This document shows, one piece after another, positions 21,458 through 31,138 of a DNA stretch of 64,000 bases. Numbering within the stretch: the stretch's first letter is position 1; each line of letters opens with the position of its first letter. Origin of the DNA: Halomonas sp. 'Soap Lake #6' (lineage in GTDB: Bacteria > Pseudomonadota > Gammaproteobacteria > Pseudomonadales > Halomonadaceae). The notes under the pieces are model-generated. The model did no database searches, was not told the DNA's origin, and was given only the letters and a program-made list of their open reading frames with translations. The stretch spans positions 4,278,001-4,342,000 of the forward strand of contig NZ_CP020469.1 of assembly GCF_003031405.1 (NCBI RefSeq). Direction: 5' to 3'. A program made the translations under genes and the position numbers.

Positions 21458-21616
21458 TTATAGTTCCCATGATCTTGACGCATGACGCTAGCCAAGCATT
21501 ATGCCTAACGCAGGTAATGATGATGAAATGAACAGACTCCTTTGAGGAGTCTATCTTTTGGTTTAGCTATCTAATAGCGAGTGTTCACGTTGCCATTCTT
21601 GTTGCCAGGGCGTGAT
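21458..21616 (-). promoter_or_regulatory. fliK-fliL intergenic region with hairpin
   Basis: This 159-bp gap separates the fliF-K and fliL-R runs, both on the minus strand. It contains a small hairpin (AGACTCC, loop TTTGA, GGAGTCT; 21534-21552) without a clear T-run. It also contains AATGGC and CGCTATT words (complement of 21573-21597) that resemble parts of an FlhDC box but not at the canonical spacing. A separate promoter for fliL is plausible but unproven. Confidence 0.35.
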
Positions 21617-24600
21617 TTAAGCATATAAATCGATACGCCCATCCAGTACTAGGCTGCCACTATCACTCATATCCAGTGTAGCAGTGGCGTCACCTTCTCT
21701 ATCATCGTTGCTACCTAGGTTGCGGGACGTGCCGGACTCCTGTTGAGCAAAAAGCTGTTCACCAGAAGTGCCTTGCTCGCCTACGGATGTTTCACCAAGT
21801 GATATTCCTTGCTCAGCAAGGGCTTCACGTAACTGTGGGATTGCCAGTTCAATAACCTGGCGAGCCTGGGCGCTAGCGGTTAAGAAATGCGCCTGAGTCC
21901 CTTGTTCACTAACTTTAAGTGAAATAGATAACGGCCCTAACTCGGCAGGATGGAGCTGCATTTTAATCTGGTGCTCTCCGCCACGCTGAGTAAATTGCAC
22001 CAGCTGTTGCCCTAGTTGAGAGGGCCAAGAGGGACTAGTAACTGGCGTGCCCAACGAGATTGTCGCTGGGCTGTTAGGCAACGCTGGCTGCTGAGGACTA
22101 AGCGACACAGGTGCAACTACTCCACTGTTTTGGCTGGCAGCGTGCTTATTCTGCGTAGCTACTGTCTCCTCTGTCAGTGGGCTTGCCATCGCTTCTGTGT
22201 TACCCGCTGGTACTAACGCCGCCTCTACCGTCAACCGTGGTTGAGCCATTGGTTGAGTCGTTGCAAGTGGTTGGGTTGCAGTTGTTTCTAGCGGCGCCGT
22301 AGGTGCTAACTCGTTCGCGGGAGTGGCTAGCGCTTCTAAGGGAAGTGAGCTAGCTGTTGGCAGCACTAGAGGCTGTGTATACGGGAAGATTGTTGGCAAA
22401 GGTAGCGTGGCTGCTGAGAATGAACCAGTGCTTGAGGAAGCCTGTACCGTCGGAATCACCTGTCTTTGCAGTGTGGGTGATGAAGGAAAGGCTAGTTCAC
22501 CGCTTCTGCTGGCGAGGTAATTAGTGCTAGCAGCCTTTTCTTTGGCCAATAGCTCATTCATTACCTGGGCGTTAATGCTAAGTGTTGGCGCAGGTTCTAC
22601 CGGTAAGCGCACTTGTGTAGTTGCTTGGGTGTCAGGCTGGGCGCCCGGTTGAGCGAGTGCCGTCGGCTGATTTGGCTGAGGCTGAACTGCCACTGTTTCC
22701 AACGACGGTGCTGGTGCTGACGGCGCAGGTGCAGGCAGGTTAGCTGCGCCGTCAGCTACTGAGAGGCCCGCCATCGTTTGGGAGTTAAGCGCTGGCGCAG
22801 GCTCTACCGGTAAGCGTACTTGAGTAGTTGGTTGAGCGTCAGGCTGGGCGTCCGGTTGAGCGGGCGCTGTCGGCTGAGTTGGCTGAGGCTGAACTGCCAC
22901 TGTTTCCAACGACGGTGCTGGTGCTGACGGCGCAGGTGCAGGCAGGTCAGCTGCGCCGTCAACTACTGAGAGGTCCGCCATCGTTTGGGAGTTAAGCGCT
23001 GGCGCAGGCTCTACCGGTAAGCGCACTTGAGTAGTTGGTTGAGCGTCAGGCTGGGCGTCCGGTTGAGCGGGCGCTGTCGGCTGAGTTGGCTGAGGCTGAA
23101 CTGCCACTGCTTCTAATGTTTCCAACGACGGTGCTGGTGCGGATTGCACAGGTGCAGACAGATTAGCTGCGCCGTCAGCTACTGGTAGATCCGCCATCGT
23201 TTGGGGGCTAAGCGCTGATGCAGGCTCTACCGGTAAGCGTACTTGAGTGGTTGGTTGGGCATCAGGCTGGGCGTCCGATTGAGCGGGCGCTGTCGGCTGA
23301 GCTGGCTGAGGCTGAACGGCCACTGCTTCTAATGTTTCCAACGACGGTGCTGGTGCGGATTGCACAGGTGCAGGCAGATTAGCTGAGCCGTCAGCTACTG
23401 GTAGGTCCGCCATCGTTTGGGAGCTAAGCGCTGGCGCAGGCTCTACCGGTAAGCGTACTTGTGTAACTGGTTGGGTGTCAGGCTGGGCGTCCGATTGAGC
23501 GGGCGCTGTCGGCTGAGCTGGCTGAGGCTGAACTGCCACTGTTTCCAGCGATGGTGCTGACGGTACTGACAGATTAGCCGCTCCGCTTTCTGCTGGTAGG
23601 TCCGCCATTGTTTGGGGGCTAAGTGTTGGCGCAGGCTCTACCGGTAAGCGTGCTTGTGTAACTGGTTGGGTGTCTGGCTGGGTACCCGGTTGAGTGGGTG
23701 CCGTCGGCTGAGCTGGCTGAGGCTGAACTACCGCTGCTGACAGATTAGCCGCTCCGCTTTCTGCCGGGAGGCCCACCATCGTTTGAGGGCTAAGTGCTGG
23801 TGCAGGCTGATTAGCCGCTTCGTTTGCTACTGGTAGATCCGCCATTGTCTGAAGGCTAGGCGCAGGCTCTACCGGTAAGCGTACCTGAGTAGTTGGTTGG
23901 GTGTCGGGTTGAGCGGTTGCCGCCAGCTGAGCTGGCTGAGTCTGAACAGCCACTGCTTCCAGCGACGATGCTGGTGCGGACGGCGCAGGTGCTGGCAGAT
24001 TAGCCGCGCCGTCTGCTACCGGTAAGCGTACTTGAGCAGTCGGCAGGGTGTCAGACTGGGTGACCGGTTGAGCTGGCTGAGTCTGAACTGCCACTGTTTC
24101 CAGCGACGATGCTGACGGCGCAGGTGCTGGTGAGTTAGCCGTACCTTTTGCTTCTGGTCGGTCCATCATCGTCTGGAGGCTAAGCGCTGATGCAGGCTGC
24201 TCTACCGGTGAATGTTCCAGTGTCTCTGGTTGGGTGTCAGGCTGAACGGCCGCTGTTACCAACGATGGTGCTGACGTCGCAGGTGCTGGCAAGTTAGCCG
24301 TCGCGTTTGCTACTGGTTGGTCCGCCATCGACTGAGGGCTAAGCGTTGCCGCAGGCTCTACCGGTAAGCTTACTTGGTCGGTTGGTTGGGTGCTAGGCTG
24401 GGCACCCGGTTGAACAGGGGCAGTCGGCTGAGCTGCAGCTGTCTGCAACTGCCTTGTAGGTGCTAACGTGCTAGCAGTGGCGGAGGCCGCCTCTAAAGAG
24501 AGCGTACTAGCTGTTGGCAGCACTAGGGGCTGCGTATGAGCTGTGTTCGTTGGTAGAGATGTAGTGTCTACCGCTCTCTCTGCTACGTTGGAGCTAGCTA

Positions 24601-25504
24601 TAGGCTGAGCCTTGTTGGCACTTTCCTGTGACATCGCCGCTGAATCAACCATGGATGACGCAGGCGCTACTGGCAAAGAGTCCGTTGTTGATGCGGTGGT
24701 GCTTAAAGCGCCAGACGGCCTCTGTGCTGCAAGTTGCGCATTAGGCTTTGGAGCTTGAGCTTGAGCTTGAGCTTGAGTTTGAGTTTGAGCTGCTGGTGTA
24801 GCCATCGCAGCCATGCTTCTATCCGGGGCGCTATCAGGCGCAGAGAGTGGCATTGGCAATGTGCGCGCAAGAGAGGCTGAGAAAACATCAGACTCTACAG
24901 ATGGCTGGCTATCGGCTGTGGCTTTGCTAGTACTAGCATGCTGATTTATTAATGTTGCGCTGTGGCTGGATTGCGCGCTGGGAGCTGTGTGGCTCTGAGC
25001 AACAGGCGCTGCAGAATAGGAGGCAATCAGGGTTAAGCGTGATGCTACTTCTTCAATGGTGATGCCGGGCGCTTGTTTAGCGTGGCTGCTGGCAAGTGGA
25101 GAACTTACTTGCTCAGAAGAGGGTGCTTGAACAGACGCAAAAGTGCCAGCAGCGCTAGGTAGTGGTGTAGCCGGAGTTCCATGCTCTGCATGACTATCTT
25201 GCATGTTGGGTATGGGAGGGGCCGACTGCCATTGCGCATTACCGTTTTGGGGCACTTCCTCGACCAGCTCAAAATCGAGTGAAGATAGCTGTTCAGCGGA
25301 GGTGCTAAGTGGCGCTGTCGGCATGCTGTCGGTTTGAGCATCGACCTGGGTATCGGCCTTAGCGAGCGACTGATGGTTTGTTGCCTGCGTAAATACTTGG
25401 AGGAACATTGGCGCCGCGAGTGGAGGCGAGCCAGCGGCTGGCAATTGGAGAGGTGAAGCAACGCCTTGGCCTTGATTCGCTGAAAGCAGCAGCTGAATAT
25501 TCAT
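21617..25504 (-). CDS. fliK: Flagellar hook-length control protein FliK, giant repetitive form
   Basis: FliK measures hook length and triggers the switch of export substrate by contacting FlhB. The position after fliJ and the C-terminal domain (about 1150-1245, with QLHPAELGPLSISLKV near 1179 and IPQLREALAEQGISLG after it) identify it. At 1295 aa it is two to three times the usual 400-600. The excess is a Pro/Ala/Gln/Thr-rich, probably disordered region with about ten degenerate ~65-residue repeats (about 360-975), each carrying a word like TQVRLPVEPAPAL, and a Gln-Ala run near 239-252 from a hexanucleotide repeat. The reading frame stays open throughout, so the repeats are coding. The start is 21 bp after fliJ. 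Confidence 0.93.
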   Translation of the reverse strand: MNIQLLLSANQGQGVASPLQLPAAGSPPLAAPMFLQVFTQATNHQSLAKADTQVDAQTDSMPTAPLSTSAEQLSSLDFELVEEVPQNGNAQWQSAPPIPNMQDSHAEHGTPATPLPSAAGTFASVQAPSSEQVSSPLASSHAKQAPGITIEEVASRLTLIASYSAAPVAQSHTAPSAQSSHSATLINQHASTSKATADSQPSVESDVFSASLARTLPMPLSAPDSAPDRSMAAMATPAAQTQTQAQAQAQAPKPNAQLAAQRPSGALSTTASTTDSLPVAPASSMVDSAAMSQESANKAQPIASSNVAERAVDTTSLPTNTAHTQPLVLPTASTLSLEAASATASTLAPTRQLQTAAAQPTAPVQPGAQPSTQPTDQVSLPVEPAATLSPQSMADQPVANATANLPAPATSAPSLVTAAVQPDTQPETLEHSPVEQPASALSLQTMMDRPEAKGTANSPAPAPSASSLETVAVQTQPAQPVTQSDTLPTAQVRLPVADGAANLPAPAPSAPASSLEAVAVQTQPAQLAATAQPDTQPTTQVRLPVEPAPSLQTMADLPVANEAANQPAPALSPQTMVGLPAESGAANLSAAVVQPQPAQPTAPTQPGTQPDTQPVTQARLPVEPAPTLSPQTMADLPAESGAANLSVPSAPSLETVAVQPQPAQPTAPAQSDAQPDTQPVTQVRLPVEPAPALSSQTMADLPVADGSANLPAPVQSAPAPSLETLEAVAVQPQPAQPTAPAQSDAQPDAQPTTQVRLPVEPASALSPQTMADLPVADGAANLSAPVQSAPAPSLETLEAVAVQPQPTQPTAPAQPDAQPDAQPTTQVRLPVEPAPALNSQTMADLSVVDGAADLPAPAPSAPAPSLETVAVQPQPTQPTAPAQPDAQPDAQPTTQVRLPVEPAPALNSQTMAGLSVADGAANLPAPAPSAPAPSLETVAVQPQPNQPTALAQPGAQPDTQATTQVRLPVEPAPTLSINAQVMNELLAKEKAASTNYLASRSGELAFPSSPTLQRQVIPTVQASSSTGSFSAATLPLPTIFPYTQPLVLPTASSLPLEALATPANELAPTAPLETTATQPLATTQPMAQPRLTVEAALVPAGNTEAMASPLTEETVATQNKHAASQNSGVVAPVSLSPQQPALPNSPATISLGTPVTSPSWPSQLGQQLVQFTQRGGEHQIKMQLHPAELGPLSISLKVSEQGTQAHFLTASAQARQVIELAIPQLREALAEQGISLGETSVGEQGTSGEQLFAQQESGTSRNLGSNDDREGDATATLDMSDSGSLVLDGRIDLYA
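22590..24420 (-). repeat. Degenerate ~195-230 bp tandem repeats inside fliK
   Basis: The word CTCTACCGGTAAGCG (plus-strand form) or close variants recurs at about 22596, 22802, 23009, 23225, 23441, 23636, 23868, 24017, 24201 and 24356. Most steps are 195-232 bp, with shorter ones (about 150-185 bp) in the more diverged copies near the high-coordinate end. The central copies (22790-23450) are nearly identical over long stretches, so they are recent duplications. All steps keep the reading frame. Confidence 0.9.
24751..24789 (-). repeat. Hexanucleotide repeat (GAGCTT/GAGTTT) in fliK
   Basis: Six to seven consecutive copies of GAGCTT, grading into GAGTTT on the plus strand, encode an alternating Gln-Ala/Gln-Thr run in FliK. 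The unit is a multiple of three, so gain or loss of copies would change FliK length without frameshift. Confidence 0.85.
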
Positions 25505-25525
25505 AAATACAGTCCCCTCGCGGCG

Positions 25526-25978
25526 CTAGTGCGGCTTGTCAGTAAGTTGGCGAGCCATACGGCCAGTAACAAAATCGTCGCTAGCTTTTTGCTCGTGACG
25601 CTCCTGGCGACGATGTTCCTCTAGTAGCCTACGCGAAGCCAGTGTGTCGTAGGATGAGAGTTTGCGCTGCTCTTGCTGCCAATTTTGCTGGCTTTGCTGA
25701 ACGCGCTTCTGTTGTGCTGTTAATGCTTGCCTAGCGCGGCTCAGTGCAGTGTCAAGTGAGGCTAGAAATTGTTGATAGTTATACATAGTGGCCGGGTCGA
25801 TTCCGTCGCGCATTGCCTGCTGTAGACGCTCGGCATACTCTGCGCGATAACGGTTGAGAGACTCAAGCTGCGCTTCAGTTTGTTGTTGTGTTTGACGCTC
25901 TTCCGCCAGCAGTTTGCCCGCTTGGTCTCTAGCATCCCGGGCTAGACCAGTTAATATATCAAGCTGTGAATGACCCAT
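25526..25978 (-). CDS. fliJ: Flagellar export protein FliJ
   Basis: FliJ (about 150 aa) is a long coiled-coil protein, almost entirely charged helix (for example QTQQQTEAQLESLNRYRAEY), that works with the FliI ATPase. The ATG at 25978 begins GHSQLDILTGLARDARDQAG, typical of the family, and lies just after the fliI stop. A longer in-frame extension upstream would run inside fliI and is not needed. fliK follows. Confidence 0.93.
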   Translation of the reverse strand: MGHSQLDILTGLARDARDQAGKLLAEERQTQQQTEAQLESLNRYRAEYAERLQQAMRDGIDPATMYNYQQFLASLDTALSRARQALTAQQKRVQQSQQNWQQEQRKLSSYDTLASRRLLEEHRRQERHEQKASDDFVTGRMARQLTDKPH

Positions 25979-25980
25979 GG

Positions 25981-27369
25981 CTAGCCCCCCACTGTGGCAT
26001 GCAGTGCTTGGCGCGACTCTTCGAGCGTTGCGCACTCATTAATATTTTGCTGAAGAAAACGTTCCAGCGCAGGAAACCGGTTCACTGCTTCATCCAACTT
26101 GGGATCGTGACCTGGGCTATAGGCGCCTACGCTAATCAGGTCGCGGTTACGCTGGTAACGCGAAAAAAGCTGTTTGAACGTGCGTGCTGCTTGCAACTGT
26201 TCTGGTGTCGCAATGGAGGTCATGGCACGGCTGATCGATGCTTCAATATCAATAGCGGGATAGTGACCAGCTTCTGCAAGCCCACGTGATAGCACAATAT
26301 GGCCGTCCAAAATTGCCCGTGCAGCATCAGCAATAGGGTCCTGCTGGTCGTCACCTTCAGTTAGTACGGTATAAAAAGCAGTAATAGAGCCACCCCCACG
26401 CTCAGCGTTGCCTGCCCGTTCAACTAAGCTGGGCAGTTTGGCAAACACTGAGGGTGGATAGCCCTTGGTGGCGGGAGGTTCGCCGATAGCAAGGGCAATT
26501 TCGCGTTGTGCCATGGCATAACGCGTTAACGAGTCCATGATGAGCAGCACATTGCGGCCAGTGTCGCGGAACCCTTCAGCCAATCGCGTTGCATAGGCAG
26601 CTCCCTGAAGCCGCTGCAGCGGTGATGTATCAGCTGGCGCCGCAACAACGACGGCCCGCCGTCTCCCCTCGGGTCCTAAAATATTATCTATAAAATCCTG
26701 TACTTCCCGTCCCCGTTCACCAATTAAACCTACTACGATCACATCCGCTTGGGTGTAACGCGCCATCATGCCCAGGAGAACAGATTTACCGACCCCAGAG
26801 CCTGCAAATAAGCCCATTCGTTGGCCCCGGCCAACGCTCAGCAGGGCATTAATGGCACGAATTCCCACATCAATTTGTGATTCGATGGGCGCGCGCGAAA
26901 GCGGGTTTAGTAACGTGGCTTGAAGCGTCGCACGGGGTGCGTCATCAATACTTTCACGGTTATCCAGTGGATTGCCGTTGCCGTCTAACACTCGCCCCAG
27001 CAGATCATCGCCAATAGGGAAGCGTCGGGCACTGTGGCCACTACCATCGCTAAGGGGAGTTACCCTGGCGCCAGGCATTAAACCTGATATCTCTTCAAGG
27101 GGCATGAGAAACAGCTTGTCGCCTGAAAAGCCGACCACTTCCGCTTCGGCATGCTTGTCGCTGTCGTTAAGCCTGCCATCTGCACCGGGTAATTCAATCC
27201 GGCATGCGCTGCCTACCGCAACCCGTAAGCCCACCACCTCAATGACCATACCCGTCGCACGAATCACTCTGCCACTGGTTCGGTAGCGAGGTAAGTGGCT
27301 GACACGCTGCGTGGTGCGGTGCAGTGCTTTATGCCAGCGGTGCTGATGTGGGCAAGTGGCGTTGCTCAT
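25981..27369 (-). CDS. fliI: Flagellum-specific export ATPase FliI
   Basis: FliI (462 aa) is the F1-beta-like ATPase of the export apparatus. Walker A is [11 protein letters not shown] (about 187-197), and the RGREVQDFI and Walker B-like [27 protein letters not shown] segments are intact. The N-terminal domain carries the [12 protein letters not shown] start typical of the family. It lies 8 bp after fliH and is followed by fliJ. Confidence 0.97.
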   Translation of the reverse strand: MSNATCPHQHRWHKALHRTTQRVSHLPRYRTSGRVIRATGMVIEVVGLRVAVGSACRIELPGADGRLNDSDKHAEAEVVGFSGDKLFLMPLEEISGLMPGARVTPLSDGSGHSARRFPIGDDLLGRVLDGNGNPLDNRESIDDAPRATLQATLLNPLSRAPIESQIDVGIRAINALLSVGRGQRMGLFAGSGVGKSVLLGMMARYTQADVIVVGLIGERGREVQDFIDNILGPEGRRRAVVVAAPADTSPLQRLQGAAYATRLAEGFRDTGRNVLLIMDSLTRYAMAQREIALAIGEPPATKGYPPSVFAKLPSLVERAGNAERGGGSITAFYTVLTEGDDQQDPIADAARAILDGHIVLSRGLAEAGHYPAIDIEASISRAMTSIATPEQLQAARTFKQLFSRYQRNRDLISVGAYSPGHDPKLDEAVNRFPALERFLQQNINECATLEESRQALHATVGG

Positions 27370-27377
27370 AGCGTTAC

Positions 27378-28145
27378 CTACGAAGAGGGCGGTGTGTCGC
27401 TGCCGTGATGGCGCTTGCGCAACTGAGAGTGTACGGCCTGCCAGCGGCTTTCAAAGGTGGCGTCTAGCTCACCTTGCGCGCTCGTGACGCGGCAGCCACC
27501 GCGGGCTAACTGATCATCAGGTTGAAGGTGCCAGTTTGCAGCACTAAGTTCGCTGCCCAAGTGCTCTTTAACCAGAGCATGATCTTCAGGGTTCAGCCAT
27601 AACCGTTGCTGACCAACTAGTGGGGGCTCGGTATGCAAAAGCTCTCGCACAATTTCAAGCACTTGCTCAGGGTTTTCCTGGATGGCATTGCCTGCTAGCT
27701 GTTTGCCAGTAGCGAGGGCTAACTCGGTAAGGTCGTGTGCAATTGTTTCGTCGATGCGCTCAAGGGCATCCGCAAACTGCTTTGCGAGTGCCTCAAGCGG
27801 CGCCACGGTTTGGCGAACCTGTTGCTTAAGCGCTTCTTCTGCCTGGTCGTGCCCTTCCTGAAGGCCTTGCTGGAGACCTTCTTGATGACCGCGGGCCAAG
27901 CCCGCCTGATAACCTTCTTCTTCAGCTTGTTGGCGAATACGCTCATAGAGCGCTTGGCGCTCTTGCTGTTCGCGCTGGCGAGCTTGCTCTGCGGCGCGCT
28001 GCGCAGCTTCCACTTTGCGTTGCTGTGCCGAGGGTGCGGATAGCTTGCTATCTTGAAAGTCGTCGCTACGTTCCGACAACTCATCCATCTGCCAGCGCCG
28101 CCACGTACCATGACGGTCAAATTCAGGGGTATGAGCACTAGACAT
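27378..28145 (-). CDS. fliH: Flagellar export ATPase regulator FliH
   Basis: FliH (about 255 aa) is the peripheral stalk that restrains FliI and links it to FliN. A long Gln/Glu/Arg coiled coil (about 35-75) is followed by [20 protein letters not shown], the GxxxG repeats diagnostic of FliH, and a C-terminal globular domain ([35 protein letters not shown]). I chose the ATG at 28145 (GGAG nine bases upstream). ATG 28151 and GTG 28160 are alternatives. All overlap the 3' end of fliG. Confidence 0.94.
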   Translation of the reverse strand: MSSAHTPEFDRHGTWRRWQMDELSERSDDFQDSKLSAPSAQQRKVEAAQRAAEQARQREQQERQALYERIRQQAEEEGYQAGLARGHQEGLQQGLQEGHDQAEEALKQQVRQTVAPLEALAKQFADALERIDETIAHDLTELALATGKQLAGNAIQENPEQVLEIVRELLHTEPPLVGQQRLWLNPEDHALVKEHLGSELSAANWHLQPDDQLARGGCRVTSAQGELDATFESRWQAVHSQLRKRHHGSDTPPSS

Positions 28146-29145
28146 ACTCATCGTCTCCACCCGCCAAAACTATCTCGCCAGAGTCCGCTAAGCGGCGAAC
28201 CACCTGGAGAATGGCTTTTTGCTCGGTTTCCACCTGGGAAACTCGAATGGGGCCGCGGGCCTCCATATCTTCGCGTACTAAGTCCGCTGCCCGCTGAGAC
28301 ATATTGCGTAGGAACTTATCCACAAGTGCATCCTGAGCACCTTTGAGCGCCACCACCAAAGAGTTGGTTTCCACCTCCTGTAGCACCATTTGGATCGCAC
28401 GGTTGTCCAGGTCGAGCAGGTTCTCGAATAGGAACATTTCGTCGATAATTTTCTGGGCAAGGTCTTCGCTGTGAGAGCGAACGGTTTCGATAGCCACTTC
28501 TTCCTGGGAAGAGTTCATAAGGTTCAGAATTTCAGCCGCTGTTCTTACGCCGCCCATTTTGCTGCGCTTGAGGTTTTGGCCATCCAACATGCTGGTGAGC
28601 ACTTCGGTCAATTCCTGTAGTGCTGCTGGCTGGACACCGCTGAAGGTTGCAATGCGCAGCACCACGTCGTTGCGCAATTTCTCTTCAAACAGTTCAAGAA
28701 TATCAGCGGCCTGATGACGGTCTAAGTGCACTAAAATAGTGGCAATAATCTGCGGGTGCTCATCGCGGATAAGTTCTGACACCATTGACGCTTCCATAAG
28801 GTTCAGCGCATCAATGCCGGAACCACCACCTGTGGTATCGAGGATGTCCTCAATGAGGCTGGTAGCGCGCTCGCTGCCGAGCGCCTTAGTCAGCACCGAA
28901 CGAATATGTTCGCTCGAGTTGAGGTTGAGCGCGACAAACTCTTCGTTCTCAAGGTGGAATGCTTCTAAGACCGCCTTCATGTCCTCATGAGAAATCTGCT
29001 GTAAACGCGCCATTTCCAGGCTGATTTCTTGTACTTCGCTGGCGCTCAGAAATTTAAATACCTCCGCAGCGCTGTCTTCGTCCAGTGCAAGCAGCAGAAT
29101 GGCACTTTTACGCGCTCCGCTCATCTCGGCAATAAGGCTACTCAT
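28138..29145 (-). CDS. fliG: Flagellar motor switch protein FliG
   Basis: FliG (335 aa) is the C-ring protein that contacts both FliF and the stators. Family motifs are clear: the N-terminal KSAILLLALDEDSAAEVFKF, the EHPQ motif in LIRDEHPQIIATILVHLDRH, and the C-terminal charged torque helix IQMVLQEVETNSLVVALKGA. Length is as in enterics. The start overlaps the end of fliF by 8 bp and the end overlaps fliH. Confidence 0.97.
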   Translation of the reverse strand: MSSLIAEMSGARKSAILLLALDEDSAAEVFKFLSASEVQEISLEMARLQQISHEDMKAVLEAFHLENEEFVALNLNSSEHIRSVLTKALGSERATSLIEDILDTTGGGSGIDALNLMEASMVSELIRDEHPQIIATILVHLDRHQAADILELFEEKLRNDVVLRIATFSGVQPAALQELTEVLTSMLDGQNLKRSKMGGVRTAAEILNLMNSSQEEVAIETVRSHSEDLAQKIIDEMFLFENLLDLDNRAIQMVLQEVETNSLVVALKGAQDALVDKFLRNMSQRAADLVREDMEARGPIRVSQVETEQKAILQVVRRLADSGEIVLAGGDDEYV

Positions 29146-30880
29146 TAGTATTCATCCAACTGCGAATAATCATTGCAACCATGCGAGGGTCTTCCTGGGC
29201 CATTTCACGCAGGTCGTTGAGATTATGCTCATACAGAGACGTCTTACGGCGGCGCTTAGGTCTATTACTGTAAGTTCCGTCTTCCTCTGAAGTCCCTTCT
29301 TCCTCTGGCTCATCCTTTTCATCGCCTACGCTGGCGCTAAAAGTACTGCCCGGTACAGCGGCCGCCATGACCGGCGTTTGTGTATAGCGTTTGATCAGCG
29401 GGCGTAGTATCAGCAGGTAAAGTAGTAGCGCTGAGATTGCTACAAGTAAGTAGCGACCAAGCGTAGACGCAAGAGAGAGTATTTCAGGCTGCTGCCACCA
29501 TGCAGTCTCTTCCGTGGCTTCTTCGGTGCTGGCAAAGGGGGTGTTGACTACTTCTATTTGGTCACCGCGTGCCTGTGAGAACCCCATCGCCTGTTGAACT
29601 AAGCGCTCAAGTTGTGCGACTTCCTCATTGCTGAGAGCGACTTGCTCTATTTCGCCATTGTCATTGATAGTACGGCGGAAATTCACGACAACTGCAGCTG
29701 AGAGGCGCTGAACTTGCCCCAGGCGGTGTTGAATATGCTCAATACTACGGTCAACTTCATAGTTAACCACGTCATCTTGACGTAGGTTGCGTAGCGCATT
29801 TGCCGGCAAGTCCTCGCCATCGGCCGGTTGATCGATGGGAGCAGGAGCGGCACCGGGAGGGGTGTTGCTTAATGCGCCTGGAATGCCTGTCGCTAATGGG
29901 TCTTCACCATCATAAGCAAGACTTAATTGGCGGCTACGAACAGCAGACTCGTTGGGAGCCTGGTTAGGAGCATAGCGCTCGGTAGTCTCTTCGCGGCGTG
30001 AGAAATCGATCTGAGCAGCAACCTGCGCGCGCACGTTATCACTACCCAGTATCGGCGAAAGAATGCTCTCTATGCGGCGCTGGTAGGAGCGTTCTACCTC
30101 GTTAATGTAGGCAAGCTGAGTGCCATCAAGATCATTGCCCTGGGAGGTATTGGCGGTCAATAAACGACCATTTTGGTCAACGACAGTTACATTCTCGGTA
30201 GCTAGCTCCGGTACGCTGCTGGACACCATGTGCACAATAGCGCTGACTTGGCCTTCACCTAACACTCGGCCGGGCAGTAGTGTTAGCACGATAGATGCTT
30301 TGGCAGGTTCCCTATCGCGTATAAAGACAGAAGGTTTAGCCATGGAAAGGTGAACGCGCACCCTTTCCACAGGGCCGAGCGATTCAATAGAGCGCGCCAG
30401 CTCACCTTCCAGGCCGCGCTGGAAATTGACCTGCTCAGCAAACTGGCTAATACCAAAAGCTTGGTTCTCCATTAGCTCAAGGCCCAGGTTGCCGCCGCGA
30501 GGCAGCCCCTGCTCCGCAAGCTGAAGCCTAAGCGTATGTACGTGATTCCCCGGCACTAAAAGCGCTTGGCCCCCCTCGCTAAACTGATAGGGAACGCCTC
30601 GGCTATCTAGTTCGGCGATGATGCGCCCGCCGTCTGCTTCGTTCAGGTTGCTGTAAAGAACACGGTATTCGGGGCTGCTGGCCCACATGAATAGCGCTGC
30701 AATAACAGCAATAGAAGCAGCCGCAGCTATCAATAGCACGACTAACGGGTTGCCACGCAGCTGTTTCAGAATGCGTTCAAACGTTGCCGTGTTGTTTAGC
30801 TCGCTTGCTGCAGCACCGCTGCGGGGGGCATTTGGGGTCGTACTGTTCTGACGGCCTGCCGTAGCACCAGTTTCGCTCAT
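29138..30880 (-). CDS. fliF: Flagellar MS-ring protein FliF
   Basis: FliF (about 580 aa) forms the MS-ring. It has an N-terminal transmembrane segment (LVVLLIAAAASIAVIAALFM, about 47-66), ring-building motifs (the YSNLNEADGGRIIAELDSRG region, VRVHLSMAKPSVFIRDREPA), a second transmembrane segment near 470-490 and a C-terminal FliG-binding tail (LNDLREMAQEDPRMVAMIIR). The ATG at 30880 has GGAGGG five to six bases upstream. The longer frame to 30958 lacks such support. It is divergent from fliE. Confidence 0.96.
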   Translation of the reverse strand: MSETGATAGRQNSTTPNAPRSGAAASELNNTATFERILKQLRGNPLVVLLIAAAASIAVIAALFMWASSPEYRVLYSNLNEADGGRIIAELDSRGVPYQFSEGGQALLVPGNHVHTLRLQLAEQGLPRGGNLGLELMENQAFGISQFAEQVNFQRGLEGELARSIESLGPVERVRVHLSMAKPSVFIRDREPAKASIVLTLLPGRVLGEGQVSAIVHMVSSSVPELATENVTVVDQNGRLLTANTSQGNDLDGTQLAYINEVERSYQRRIESILSPILGSDNVRAQVAAQIDFSRREETTERYAPNQAPNESAVRSRQLSLAYDGEDPLATGIPGALSNTPPGAAPAPIDQPADGEDLPANALRNLRQDDVVNYEVDRSIEHIQHRLGQVQRLSAAVVVNFRRTINDNGEIEQVALSNEEVAQLERLVQQAMGFSQARGDQIEVVNTPFASTEEATEETAWWQQPEILSLASTLGRYLLVAISALLLYLLILRPLIKRYTQTPVMAAAVPGSTFSASVGDEKDEPEEEGTSEEDGTYSNRPKRRRKTSLYEHNLNDLREMAQEDPRMVAMIIRSWMNTNE

Positions 30881-31138
30881 GCATCCCTCCAGGAGGGTAG
30901 GCAAAACCGATAACGGCCCAGACGCATCACCAAAGAAGGCATAGGCTATATCCGTCAATCGCGGTTATCCGCTAAAAATTAGGCAGCGGAATTATGATGG
31001 ACGCCATTATCCTGGGGTGCGTCGACCATAAATGGACGAAAAGCTTGGCTTTTCGTCTCTATTTGTACGTATGAGGCTTGCTTGGCTAGTGGTAGGCTAT
31101 TGGTATTATTTTTTCTTTCATGCGAATGGGGTATGCGT
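30881..31138. promoter_or_regulatory. Divergent fliF/fliE control region
   Basis: This 258-bp gap separates divergent fliF and fliE and must contain both promoters. It includes a perfect 10-bp hairpin, GACGAAAAGC, TTG, GCTTTTCGTC (31035-31057), upstream of fliE. No sigma-28 promoter is visible, consistent with early (class II) expression. Confidence 0.5.

Noticed and set aside
21573-21597. FlhDC-box-like words upstream of fliL (AATGGC and CGCTATT on the minus strand)
   Set aside because: The two words are only 12 bp apart and do not form the two 16-bp half-sites with a 10-12 bp spacer known for FlhDC; kept only as a note in the region entry.
22560-24420. A CRISPR array or mobile repeat element
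   Set aside because: The repeats are long, degenerate, all in the fliK reading frame and have no unique spacers; they are coding repeats.
28053-28346. Plus-strand open frames opposite fliG/fliH and similar long antisense frames across the fli and che genes
   Set aside because: They lie opposite well-conserved genes and have no recognisable domains or ribosome-binding sites.
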